Positions 19,009 to 26,670 of a DNA stretch of 64,000 nt are shown piece by piece (within the stretch, counting starts at the first letter, position 1; each line of letters begins with the position of its first letter). This stretch comes from Halomonas gemina. Lineage in GTDB: Bacteria > Pseudomonadota > Gammaproteobacteria > Pseudomonadales > Halomonadaceae. Position numbers and translations under genes: made by a program. The notes beneath the pieces are model-generated. The model did not search any database. It was given only the letters and a program-made list of their open reading frames with translations, and was not told the DNA's origin. Location of the stretch: the NCBI RefSeq assembly GCF_023554995.1, contig NZ_JAMJPK010000005.1:124001-188000 (forward strand). The letters are read 5' to 3'.

Positions 19009-20046
19009 ATGGAGGCTCCAGTCCCGGCCAAGGACCACCATGACATCGGCTTCCTGCTGCTGTCCGGGTTCTCGCAGCTCGCCTTCTCTGCGGCGCTTGA
19101 GCCGCTGCGCATGGCCAACCACCTGGCCGACCGTACCCTCTACACCTGGCACCTGGTGAGCCGCGATGGCACCGCGGTGACGGCCAGCAGCGGCCTGCCC
19201 ACGGCGGTAGACCAGGCCTTGGAGCCCATGCCGCAACTGGACCTGCTGCTGGTGTGCGGTGGGGTGGAGGTGCAGGCGCACTGCGATCGCGCGACGCTTG
19301 CCTGGCTCAGGCGCCTGGCCGAGCGACGCATCCCCCTGGGCGCCGTGTGCACCGGGGGCTATGTGCTGGCCCGGGCGGGACTGCTCGACGGCTATCGCTG
19401 CACCCTGCACTGGGAGCATATCGGCAGCCTCCACGAGGCGCGGCGCTTCCCCGAGGTGACCTTCACCTCGCAGCTGTTCGTCATGGATCGCGACCGCTAT
19501 ACCTGCTCGGGCGGCATCGCGCCCCTGGACATGATGCTCAACCTGATCGGCCGCCAGCAGGGGCTGGCGCTGGCCGAGGCGATCGCCGAGGAGTTCATCC
19601 ACGAGCGCATCCGCGGCGTGGGTGACCGCCAGCGCAGCCCGCTGCGGGTGCGCCTGGGGCACAGCCATCCCAAGCTGGAGGAAGTGGCCACCCTGATGGA
19701 GGCCAACCTCCAGGAGCCACTGGCGCTGGACGAGCTGGCCCGCTATGCCGGGCTGTCGCGTCGCCAGCTGGAGCGTCTCTTCCAGCGCTACGTGGGTTGC
19801 TCGCCACTCAAGTACTACCTGGAGCTGCGCCTGGCCCGGTCGCGGCTGCTGCTGCAGCAGACCCACATGCCGATCACCGAGGTGGCGCTGGCCTGCGGCT
19901 TCGTCTCGCCGCCCCACTTCACCAAGTGCTACCACGACCACTTCGGCCACTCGCCGAGCGGCGAGCGCAAGCGCCGTCAGCAGCGCCAGGCCGAACTGGC
20001 TCTTCCAGACGACCCGGTGCCGGTCGACTCGCTGCCGGGCGACTGA
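19009..20046 (+). CDS. GlxA/GbdR-type transcriptional regulator (DJ-1/PfpI domain plus AraC HTH)
   Basis: The 345-residue protein has an N-terminal amidotransferase-like domain (IGFLLLSGFSQLAFSAALEP, with the nucleophile elbow GAVCTGGYVLARAG) and a C-terminal AraC DNA-binding domain (LDELARYAGLSRRQLERLF, then ITEVALACGFVSPPHFTKCY). This architecture is shared by GbdR, SouR, CdhR and ArgR of Pseudomonas, which sense betaine/dimethylglycine, sarcosine, carnitine and arginine. The ATG at 19009 follows AGGAGG. The neighbours (fhs, DMGDH-like oxidase, DmdA-like protein) argue for a methylated-amine or osmolyte sensor. It ends 4 bases from the convergent oxidase gene. Confidence 0.85.
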   Translation: MEAPVPAKDHHDIGFLLLSGFSQLAFSAALEPLRMANHLADRTLYTWHLVSRDGTAVTASSGLPTAVDQALEPMPQLDLLLVCGGVEVQAHCDRATLAWLRRLAERRIPLGAVCTGGYVLARAGLLDGYRCTLHWEHIGSLHEARRFPEVTFTSQLFVMDRDRYTCSGGIAPLDMMLNLIGRQQGLALAEAIAEEFIHERIRGVGDRQRSPLRVRLGHSHPKLEEVATLMEANLQEPLALDELARYAGLSRRQLERLFQRYVGCSPLKYYLELRLARSRLLLQQTHMPITEVALACGFVSPPHFTKCYHDHFGHSPSGERKRRQQRQAELALPDDPVPVDSLPGD

Positions 20047-20050
20047 GGCC

Positions 20051-22618
20051 TCAGCCTCGTGGCCGGGCGTTCTCCGGATCATAGAGGGCCCGGTAGCCTA
20101 CCGCCGCCACCCGCATCGGGTAGTGTTCGGCGAAGTACTCCAGCAGCAGGGCCTTCCCCTCCTCGGCGTAGTCAGCGGGCAGATAGGCCAGGGCGATGTT
20201 GCGCCCAAGCGAGGGGCCATAAGCGATGCTGGTCACGTAGGAGCGCCGGCCCAGGGCGTCCACCGGCACCTCGCCGCTCTCCGGGTCGAGCAGCGGTGAC
20301 TGGCCGACCGGGAAGCGCGGGGCACCGCTGGCGTCATGGTGGGCCTCCATCACCAGGGTGCAGAGCGTGGCGGGCTGCCGCTCGCGGCTGCGCTGTTCCA
20401 GGTAGGCGGCCTTGCCGTGGAAGTCCGCGGCCTTCACCTTGGGCCGTGCCAGGCCCGCCTCGACGAGGTTGTAGTCGGTGAGCAGGTCGACGTTCTGCAG
20501 CCGCAGGCTCTTCTCCAGGCGGCGACTGCTGGCATAGGTCTCGATGCCCACCGGCGTCACCCCGGCGTCGAACAGCCGGTCCCAGAGCGCCAGGCCGTAG
20601 CTGAAGGGTACATAGAGCTCCCAGCCCTGCTCGCCCACATAGGAGATGCGAAAGGCCCATACCGGCAGCCCCTGGAGGCGGATCTCGCGGGCGGTGGCGA
20701 AGGGGAAGCGGGCGTCGTCGAGCCCCTCGGGCTCGTCCGCCAGGGCCTGCAGCGTGCGACGGGCGTTGGGGCCCCACAGGCCCAGGGTGGCCAGGCCGTC
20801 GCTGCGATCCTCCAGCTGCCAGCGGGTCAGGCCGGCCGCCTCGGCGCGGCGGGTGATCCACACCAGGTCGCGGTGGCCGGTGTCGCCGCCGCAGATCACC
20901 CGCCAGCTATCCAGGCCCAGGCGCACGATGGTGAGGTCCGAGTGGACGCCGCCGGCGGCGTCCAGGAAGTGGGTATAGACCCCCTTGCCGATGGGGGTGT
21001 CGCCGCCCACCCGGGCCACCGAGAGCCACTCCAGCAGCGCCTCGGCATCGCGGCCCGAAATATCGTAGATGGCGAAGTGGGAGAGGTTGATCATGCCCAC
21101 GTCGTCGGAAAGCGCCAGGTGCTCGGCGTTGGAGACCCGCCAGAAGTGGCGGGCGTCCCACTCGGCCGGACGCTCGGGTACCCGCTCGGCATAGCGCTCC
21201 AGCAGCCTCTCGTTGGCGGCGTAGCCATGGGCGCGCTCCCAGCCGGCGGCCTCCATGAAGATGCCGCCGAGCTCGCGCTCGCGGTGCCAGAAGGGGCCGC
21301 GGCGCAGGTCGCGGCCGCTCTCGAAGGGCTCGCGGGGGTGCACCGGCGGGTCGTAGATCTTGCGCGCGATCTCCCGGCAGCGGCCCTCGACGTGGTGAGG
21401 GGTCTTCTGCACCGGGTAGAAGCGCGCGATGTCGATGCCGCAGGGGTCGAGCTCGGGGCGGCCCTGGGTCAGCCAGTCGGCGAGCAGCTTGCCCATGCCG
21501 GGGCCGTCCTTGACCCAGACGGCCTCGCAGAACCACAGGCCGCGGGTCTCCGGCGACTCGCCCACCAGGGGGCCGCCGTCCGAGGTGACCGAGAGCAGGC
21601 CGTTGAAGGAGTGCTTCTCGTCCCAGCCCAGCTCGCCGAGCACGGGGGCGAGTTCGATGGCCCGTTCGAAGGCCTCGGCCACCTGCTCCAGCTCCAGGTC
21701 GCGCATGGAGGGCGAGAGGCGCGCCCGGTCGCGTTCAAGGATGGCGCGAGGATCCACCAGCCGCGGCTCGCGGGACTCGTAGTAGCCCCACTCCAGCTGG
21801 CCGCCCTCGGTGCTGGTCGGGTCGCCGGTATCGCGCATGTAGGCGGAGTTGCCCTGGTCGCGCAGCAGTGGGTAACCGATCTCCTTGCCGCTGCCGGCGA
21901 AGGTCTCGAAGGGGCCGAAGAACAGCAGCGGATGCTCCACCGGCATCAGCGGCAGGGCCGCACCGCCCATGGCCGCGGGGATCGGGCCCCAGATGCCCGA
22001 GGTGACGATCACCCGCGGGGTGGCGACATAGCCCCTGGGCGTCTCGACGCCGCACACCCGGCCGTCTCGGACGTCGATGTCCAGTGCCGGGGTCTCGGCG
22101 AAGGCGTGCAGCTGGCCGCCCGCCACGGCGCGCTCGATCAGCTCGCCGGCTACCCGCTGGGAGCGCGGGATCACCAGGCCGGCGTCGGGGTCCCACATGC
22201 CGCCCAATACCTGGGCGCGATCCAGCAGCGGGAAGCGCGCCACCACCTCGTCGGCATCGACCATGCGCACCCGGGTACCGAAGGCCTTGCCCGAGGCAAC
22301 CTTGCGCTGCAGCTCGGCCAGGCGCGGCTCGTCCCCGACCCGGGCGATCTCCAGCCCGCCGATCTTGTGGTAGTGCCCCAGGGCCTCATAGAAGCGCTGG
22401 CTGTAGGTGGTCGTGTAGCAGGAGAGCCGGTCGTGGGAGGTCATGAAGCAGAAGTCGGAGGCGTGGGCGGTGGAGCCGATGTCCGAGGGGAGGGCGGATG
22501 TCTCGAGGCCCACCAGGTTCGTCCAGCCCAGCTCGATCAGGTGATGGGCCACCGAGGCGCCGACGATGCCGCCCAGGCCGATGATCACCGCGTCTGCCTG
22601 CGAGGGTAGTGCCGCCAT
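20051..22618 (-). CDS. DMGDH/sarcosine-dehydrogenase-like flavoprotein with folate-binding GcvT half
   Basis: The 855-residue two-part protein probably oxidises an N-methyl amine and passes the methylene group to THF. Residues about 8-400 form the FAD oxidase (VIIGLGGIVGASVAHHLIE near residue 11). GSTAHAS at 48-54 contains a His at the place where dimethylglycine dehydrogenase attaches FAD covalently (family motif GSTWHAAG). Residues about 430-850 are a GcvT-like aminomethyltransferase domain (GMINLSHFAIYDISG, ISYVGEQGWELYVP). The ATG at 22618 follows GAGGAGAA; a GTG at 22633 is also open. Family members use dimethylglycine, sarcosine or related amines; the exact substrate is not readable. 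Confidence 0.8.
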   Translation of the reverse strand: MAALPSQADAVIIGLGGIVGASVAHHLIELGWTNLVGLETSALPSDIGSTAHASDFCFMTSHDRLSCYTTTYSQRFYEALGHYHKIGGLEIARVGDEPRLAELQRKVASGKAFGTRVRMVDADEVVARFPLLDRAQVLGGMWDPDAGLVIPRSQRVAGELIERAVAGGQLHAFAETPALDIDVRDGRVCGVETPRGYVATPRVIVTSGIWGPIPAAMGGAALPLMPVEHPLLFFGPFETFAGSGKEIGYPLLRDQGNSAYMRDTGDPTSTEGGQLEWGYYESREPRLVDPRAILERDRARLSPSMRDLELEQVAEAFERAIELAPVLGELGWDEKHSFNGLLSVTSDGGPLVGESPETRGLWFCEAVWVKDGPGMGKLLADWLTQGRPELDPCGIDIARFYPVQKTPHHVEGRCREIARKIYDPPVHPREPFESGRDLRRGPFWHRERELGGIFMEAAGWERAHGYAANERLLERYAERVPERPAEWDARHFWRVSNAEHLALSDDVGMINLSHFAIYDISGRDAEALLEWLSVARVGGDTPIGKGVYTHFLDAAGGVHSDLTIVRLGLDSWRVICGGDTGHRDLVWITRRAEAAGLTRWQLEDRSDGLATLGLWGPNARRTLQALADEPEGLDDARFPFATAREIRLQGLPVWAFRISYVGEQGWELYVPFSYGLALWDRLFDAGVTPVGIETYASSRRLEKSLRLQNVDLLTDYNLVEAGLARPKVKAADFHGKAAYLEQRSRERQPATLCTLVMEAHHDASGAPRFPVGQSPLLDPESGEVPVDALGRRSYVTSIAYGPSLGRNIALAYLPADYAEEGKALLLEYFAEHYPMRVAAVGYRALYDPENARPRG

Positions 22619-22854
22619 GAGCGTTCTCCTCACTGCGAGGGTTTTCCCGCAGGATAAGGCAGGCCCCGGGAGTCACGCTGTCCCGCGGCGACGCCCCCTT
22701 GCCTGGCGGCGACAGGCCGCGGGCGGCCCTGTCGCCCACGCCTAAGAGCTCGACGCCCACAGCGAGATGGGCGATCGGCACCGGGACTAGTGTCGAAGGC
22801 AAGGGCGGCCGGCGGGCGTCGGCCCCCGCCACAGCGACACTCGAGGAGGCGGTC
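22619..22854. promoter_or_regulatory. Divergent control region with a GGCGACAGG/CCTGTCGCC inverted repeat
   Basis: The 236-base gap between the oxidase (leftward) and the demethylase-like gene (rightward) holds a perfect 9-bp inverted repeat, GGCGACAGG (22708-22716) and CCTGTCGCC (22728-22736), spaced by 11 bases. Further TGTCG (about 22791) and GCGACA (about 22834) half-sites follow. It is a plausible binding region for the AraC-type regulator encoded at 19009. Confidence 0.45.
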
Positions 22855-24060
22855 ATGACCCAGGCCATCGAGAGCATCCAGAGCACTCAGAACACCCCAT
22901 CGGCGCCGGAGATCCTGCTCTACCCGCGCATCCGCAAGTCACCCTTCTTCTACGCCTCGCGCCGGCACGGGGTGCGCAAGTACAGCGTCTACAACCACCA
23001 CTACCATCCGCGCCTCTACACCGACCCGGTGGACGAGTACTGGGCCTTGGTAGAGGGCGTGACCCTGTGGGATGTCGGCGTCGAGCGTCAGATCGAGATC
23101 AGCGGCCCCGACGCCTTCGCCTTTACCCAGCGGCTGGTCCCCCGCGACATGCGCCACTGCCAGGTGGGGCAGTGCAAGTACGTCTTCGTCACCGCCCCCG
23201 ACGGCGGTATCCTCAACGACCCGGTGCTGCTGCGCATCGAGGAGAACCGCTTCTGGTTGTCGCTGGCCGACAGCGACATCCTGCTGTGGTGCCAGGGGCT
23301 GGCGGTCAACTCGGGCCTCGACGTCACCCTCCAGGAGGTCGACGTGGCGCCGGTGCAGGTCCAGGGCCCCAGGGCCAAGGCGGTGATGGTCGACCTGTTC
23401 GGCGAGGCGGTGCTGAGCATGCCCTACTACCACCTGATGGAAGCCGAGCTCGACGGCATGTCGGTGGTGATCTCGCGCACCGGCTACTCCGGGGAGATCG
23501 GCTACGAGATCTACCTGCGCGAGGCCAGCCGCTTCGGCGAGGCGCTGTGGCAGCGGGTCTTCGAGGCCGGCCGGCCCCACGACATGCAGGTGATCGGCCC
23601 CTGCCACATCCGCCGCATCGAGGGGGGCATCCTCGCCTTCGGCTGCGACATCTGGTACGACACCAACCCCTTCGAGGTGGGCATGGGTTACGACTGGATG
23701 GTCGACCTGCGCGGCGACGACGACTTCATCGGCCGCGCCGCCCTGGAGCGCATCAAGGCCGAGGGCGTGACGCGCAAGCTGGTGGGGGTGGAGATCGACG
23801 GCCCCAGCGTCGGCTACTTCACCGATGGCGCGATGATCGATGTCTTCCCGGTGTTCGACGAGGGGGGCGCGCGCATCGGCAAGGTGACTTCGGCCACCCG
23901 CTCGCCACGCCAGGAGCGCAATATCGGCTATGCCATGCTGCCGGTCGAGCATGCCGAGCTTGGCACGGCGCTGCGCATCGAGGCCAATACCGGCCTGCAG
24001 GAGGCCCGGGTGGTGGAGAAGCCCTTCCATGACCCCGCCAAGGCGATTCCCAAGGGGTGA
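22855..24060 (+). CDS. GcvT-superfamily, DmdA-like folate-dependent demethylase
   Basis: The 401-residue protein consists of one GcvT-type folate-binding module plus the C-terminal barrel. The start (YPRIRKSPFFYASRRHGV, YSVYNHHYHP) and VWDVxxERQ-like LWDVGVERQIEISGPDA resemble DMSP demethylase DmdA more than glycine-cleavage T protein. So do GGILNDPVLLRIEENRFWLS, VQGPRAKAVM and the CHIRRIEGGILAFGCD segment. RTGYSGEIGYEIYL is closer to GcvT. It lacks an oxidase half. GAGGAGG precedes the ATG at 22855. With fhs and a DMGDH-like oxidase nearby it probably moves a methyl group to THF. DMSP, betaine-like compounds or another onium are possible substrates; this is not settled by sequence. Confidence 0.75.
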   Translation: MTQAIESIQSTQNTPSAPEILLYPRIRKSPFFYASRRHGVRKYSVYNHHYHPRLYTDPVDEYWALVEGVTLWDVGVERQIEISGPDAFAFTQRLVPRDMRHCQVGQCKYVFVTAPDGGILNDPVLLRIEENRFWLSLADSDILLWCQGLAVNSGLDVTLQEVDVAPVQVQGPRAKAVMVDLFGEAVLSMPYYHLMEAELDGMSVVISRTGYSGEIGYEIYLREASRFGEALWQRVFEAGRPHDMQVIGPCHIRRIEGGILAFGCDIWYDTNPFEVGMGYDWMVDLRGDDDFIGRAALERIKAEGVTRKLVGVEIDGPSVGYFTDGAMIDVFPVFDEGGARIGKVTSATRSPRQERNIGYAMLPVEHAELGTALRIEANTGLQEARVVEKPFHDPAKAIPKG

Positions 24061-24065
24061 GGAAG

Positions 24066-24158
24066 ATGGTGGCGACCCGCTTTGAACTGCTGCCCATCGT
24101 CGGCATGCAGGAGGCCGATGCGCAGGCCGCCACCCCAGCCGGTGAGCCGCCGGCCTGA
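24066..24158 (+). CDS. Possible 30-residue ORF or gene remnant
   Basis: A short frame from an ATG five bases after the demethylase stop encodes MVATRFELLPIVGMQEADAQ and an Ala/Pro-rich end. GAGGAAG lies immediately upstream but abuts the ATG, so spacing is poor. The FELLPI-x-GM start loosely recalls the N-terminus of coenzyme F420 gamma-glutamyl ligase-like proteins, so this could be the stub of a deleted gene; equally it may be chance. Confidence 0.2.
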   Translation: MVATRFELLPIVGMQEADAQAATPAGEPPA

Positions 24159-24366
24159 TCGCCGCAGTTGTCGCCATTCGGTGACGGCAGGTCAGGAAAT
24201 GTGAAACCCATGGCACCCCACTGAAGTCCTGCATCGCGGGGCTTATACTGAGGGCGATTCTCGAGGGGCGCAGGACGCGCCCCACCATCGCCCCCTTTTC
24301 CGTCACGCATCTCCCGGAGCCTCGTGATCATGAAGAGGCGCGGCAGCGTCCTCCAGGAGGTGAAAG
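24159..24366 (+). promoter_or_regulatory. Leader and promoter of the glycine-zipper gene
   Basis: CTGAAG (24221-24226), 17 bases, then TATACT (24244-24249) form a credible sigma-70 promoter about 120 bases before the gene at 24367. The transcribed leader begins with nested inverted repeats (GGGCGA with TCGCCC outside, GGGGCGC with GCGCCCC inside, 24252-24295) followed by CCTTTTC. This could be an attenuator or a terminator for the upstream gene. I see no coding sequence. Confidence 0.45.
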
Positions 24367-24966
24367 ATGAGCAAGTCGATCGTGATAGGTTCCACCCTGG
24401 CCGTACTGGGGCTGGGCGGGTTGGCCTTCGGGGCCTGGCAGATCCAGGAGCAGCAGCGTGGCCCCGAGTACGCCGAGATTACCAATGTGGAGACCCTGAC
24501 GCGCACCGTGGAGACCCCTCGCGAGGTGTGCGAGGAGGTGGTCGTGCAGCTGCCGCCGGACGCCCCGACGGGGCAGGGCGCCAGTCGTGATCCCCATCGC
24601 GTGGTGGGCACCGCGGCCGGGGCCATCGTCGGCGGCCTGCTCGGCAACCAGATCGGCGGCGGCAGCGGCAAGAAGATCGCCACGGTGGCCGGCGCCATCG
24701 GCGGCGGCCTGGCCGGACGCGAGGTCCAGGAGCGGGTGGAGGCGCGCCAGCATGCCCAGGCGGCGCAGTCCCAGCCGCGCACCACCACCCGTCAGGAGTG
24801 CCGCACCGTGGTCGACACCCGTCAGGAGACCGAGGGCTACGAGGTCACCTGGCGCCACGGCGAGTCGGTCGAGACCAGCCGTCTGGACAGCCCGCCCCAG
24901 GGCGACCGGGTACTGCTCGAGAAGGGGCGTCCGCAGTGGGATGCCGTTGCCTCGCAGGAGGGCTGA
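24367..24966 (+). CDS. Glycine-zipper 2TM domain envelope protein
   Basis: The 199-residue protein has an N-terminal membrane anchor or uncleaved signal (IVIGSTLAVLGLGGLAFGAW) and a periplasmic segment with one Cys. The Rickettsia 17-kDa-antigen type glycine zipper follows (VGTAAGAIVGGLLGNQIGGG, then KKIATVAGAIGGGLAGREVQE) near residues 78-120. A C-terminal region contains a second Cys and YEVTWRHGE. Related proteins (SlyB, YcfJ) are outer-membrane or envelope-stress proteins. AGGAGG lies just before the start. It has its own promoter and is followed by a strong hairpin, so it is probably monocistronic. Its precise function is unknown. Confidence 0.85.
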   Translation: MSKSIVIGSTLAVLGLGGLAFGAWQIQEQQRGPEYAEITNVETLTRTVETPREVCEEVVVQLPPDAPTGQGASRDPHRVVGTAAGAIVGGLLGNQIGGGSGKKIATVAGAIGGGLAGREVQERVEARQHAQAAQSQPRTTTRQECRTVVDTRQETEGYEVTWRHGESVETSRLDSPPQGDRVLLEKGRPQWDAVASQEG

Positions 24967-24992
24967 ACGAACCTTGATGCATCGCGAATGAG

Positions 24993-25022
24993 AGCGCCCC
25001 GGCCAGTGATAGCCGGGGCGCT
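24993..25022. terminator. Hairpin terminator between convergent genes
   Basis: A perfect 11-bp stem, AGCGCCCCGGC (24993-25003) with GCCGGGGCGCT (25012-25022), has an 8-base loop. It sits 27 bases after the glycine-zipper gene and before the convergent antiporter gene. The U-run is weak (GTCGTTGT), but the stem is strong in either direction. Confidence 0.65.
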
Positions 25023-25137
25023 GTCGTTGTCGGGGGCAAGGCGCCTCAGGCATCCGGGGCGTGGGCCGGCGTCGCCGGGAGCGCTGTCGGCCCAGAAGTT
25101 GCTCAGGAGGGCATCGTTCAAGGCGAGACCTCCTCGT

Positions 25138-26625
25138 TCACAGGTAGCCGAGCACCAGGTAGGCGCCGGCGGCCAGGATCCCCGCCAGTGCCGCGTAGGG
25201 CAGCTGGGTGAAGGCGTGCTGGAAGGGGGTGCAGCCGCTGGCCTGGGAGGTCAGCACCGTGGCATCCGAATAGAAACAGGCATGGCTACCGAAGGTGCTG
25301 GCCGACAGGGTGGCCCCGATCACCAGCGTCATGTCGGCGCCCAGGTTGTGTCCCAGGGTAGCGACGATGGGCAGGATGATCACGAACACGCCCCAGTTCG
25401 AGCCGGTGGCGAAGGACACGAAGCCCATGATGCTGAAGATGATGAAGGGCAACAGCTCGGCGGAGATCAGCGGTTCTACGGTGGTGATGATGTACTCGTT
25501 GAGCCCCAGCGCCGTATTGACCTCATTGAACAGGAAGGCCGCCACCAGCACGGCCAGGGCATCGATCATCGACTTGAAGCCCTCGACGATATTGTCGAAG
25601 GTCTCGCTGGCGGACAGCTTCTTCAGGGCGATGAAGGTCACGATCATCCCGGCCAGGGTGATGAAGATGCCCATCAGGAAATCCAGGTCGAACCACCAGG
25701 TGAAGAAGGCCAGGGAAGCCATGGGCAGCAGGAAGGACCAGACGCTGCCTTTGTGCCTGGCATCCGCCTCGAGGTGGGCAATGTCCTCGTCGATGTGCTC
25801 GGCCCCCGGGGGCACGCATTGACCCTGTCGCTCGGCGCGGCGTTCCGCGATCTTCATCGGCCCGATCAGCGGGATCTTGCCGTAGATGACCAGCGGCACC
25901 ATGGCCACGGCAATCCACGGGTAGAACATGAAGGGGATGGCCTGGATATAGGTAATCACGCCTTGGCCGTCCGCGGCGACGCCGTTCTTCTCGATCAGGG
26001 CGCCGAAGAATACCGCCCAGGTGGAAATGGGGATAAGGACGCTGATCGGTGCTGCGGTGGAGTCGATGACGTAGGCCAGCATCTCGCGCGATGTCTTGAA
26101 GTGGTCCGTGATCCTGCGCATCGAGGTTCCTACGGCCAGCGAGTTGAGGTAGTCGTCGACGAACAGCACGATCCCCATGCACCAGCAGCCCATCAAGGCA
26201 CGGGGCTTGTCGGTCGTATAGCGCATCATGGCCCGGGCGAAGGCCTGGGACGAGCCCGATTTCAGCAGGAGGGCGATGATGCTGCCCATCAGGCCGCAGA
26301 CCATGATGACCCAGGCGACATCCTCGTCGGTCATCACGCTCATCAGGCTCTCGGAGAGGCTGCTCAGCGCATTCGTGGGATCCATCATCAGGGTGCCGGC
26401 GAAGGCACCGAAAACCAGTGGTTCAAGCGCGCGCCTGGACAACAGTGCAAGCAGCAGAACGAGCCCCGTCGGGACCAGGATCAACGGCCCGTCGATGGAT
26501 TCGGCACCGCTGGTGCCGACCACGGCACTGACGACGGCGGCCAATGCGACAGCGAGCAATATCATGACCATCCAGCGGTGCCACGGGCGGGCACCCTGCT
26601 TGATCACCTTGTCGTTGGCTTCCAT
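25138..26625 (-). CDS. NhaC-family Na+/H+ antiporter-like transporter
   Basis: This is an inner-membrane secondary transporter of 495 residues with roughly a dozen hydrophobic segments. It has family motifs FVDDYLNSLAVGTSMR near residue 155-170, STAAPISVLIPISTW, FATGSNWGVFVIILPI and a C-terminal LSASTFGSHACFYSDATVL. A hydrophilic cytoplasmic loop near residues 265-300 is rich in Glu and Arg. NhaC-type proteins exchange Na+ for H+, but relatives move organic cations or amino acids (for example lysine or malate/lactate exchange). AGGAGG precedes the ATG at 26625. The gene is 45 bases downstream of the third PuuB-like oxidase and probably cotranscribed, hinting that its cargo is an amine or its product. 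Confidence 0.8.
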   Translation of the reverse strand: MEANDKVIKQGARPWHRWMVMILLAVALAAVVSAVVGTSGAESIDGPLILVPTGLVLLLALLSRRALEPLVFGAFAGTLMMDPTNALSSLSESLMSVMTDEDVAWVIMVCGLMGSIIALLLKSGSSQAFARAMMRYTTDKPRALMGCWCMGIVLFVDDYLNSLAVGTSMRRITDHFKTSREMLAYVIDSTAAPISVLIPISTWAVFFGALIEKNGVAADGQGVITYIQAIPFMFYPWIAVAMVPLVIYGKIPLIGPMKIAERRAERQGQCVPPGAEHIDEDIAHLEADARHKGSVWSFLLPMASLAFFTWWFDLDFLMGIFITLAGMIVTFIALKKLSASETFDNIVEGFKSMIDALAVLVAAFLFNEVNTALGLNEYIITTVEPLISAELLPFIIFSIMGFVSFATGSNWGVFVIILPIVATLGHNLGADMTLVIGATLSASTFGSHACFYSDATVLTSQASGCTPFQHAFTQLPYAALAGILAAGAYLVLGYL

Positions 26626-26670
26626 GGAGACCTCCTCGATCTTGTCATTGTGTGAGGGTGGTGGGGTGGG

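Noticed and set aside
20336..22609. 757-codon + strand open frame opposite the DMGDH-like gene
   Set aside because: Shadow frame; the minus strand encodes a clear flavoprotein with conserved motifs.
24988..26655. 555-codon + strand open frame opposite the NhaC-type gene
   Set aside because: Low-complexity His/Gly/Asp/Gln-rich shadow of a membrane protein gene.
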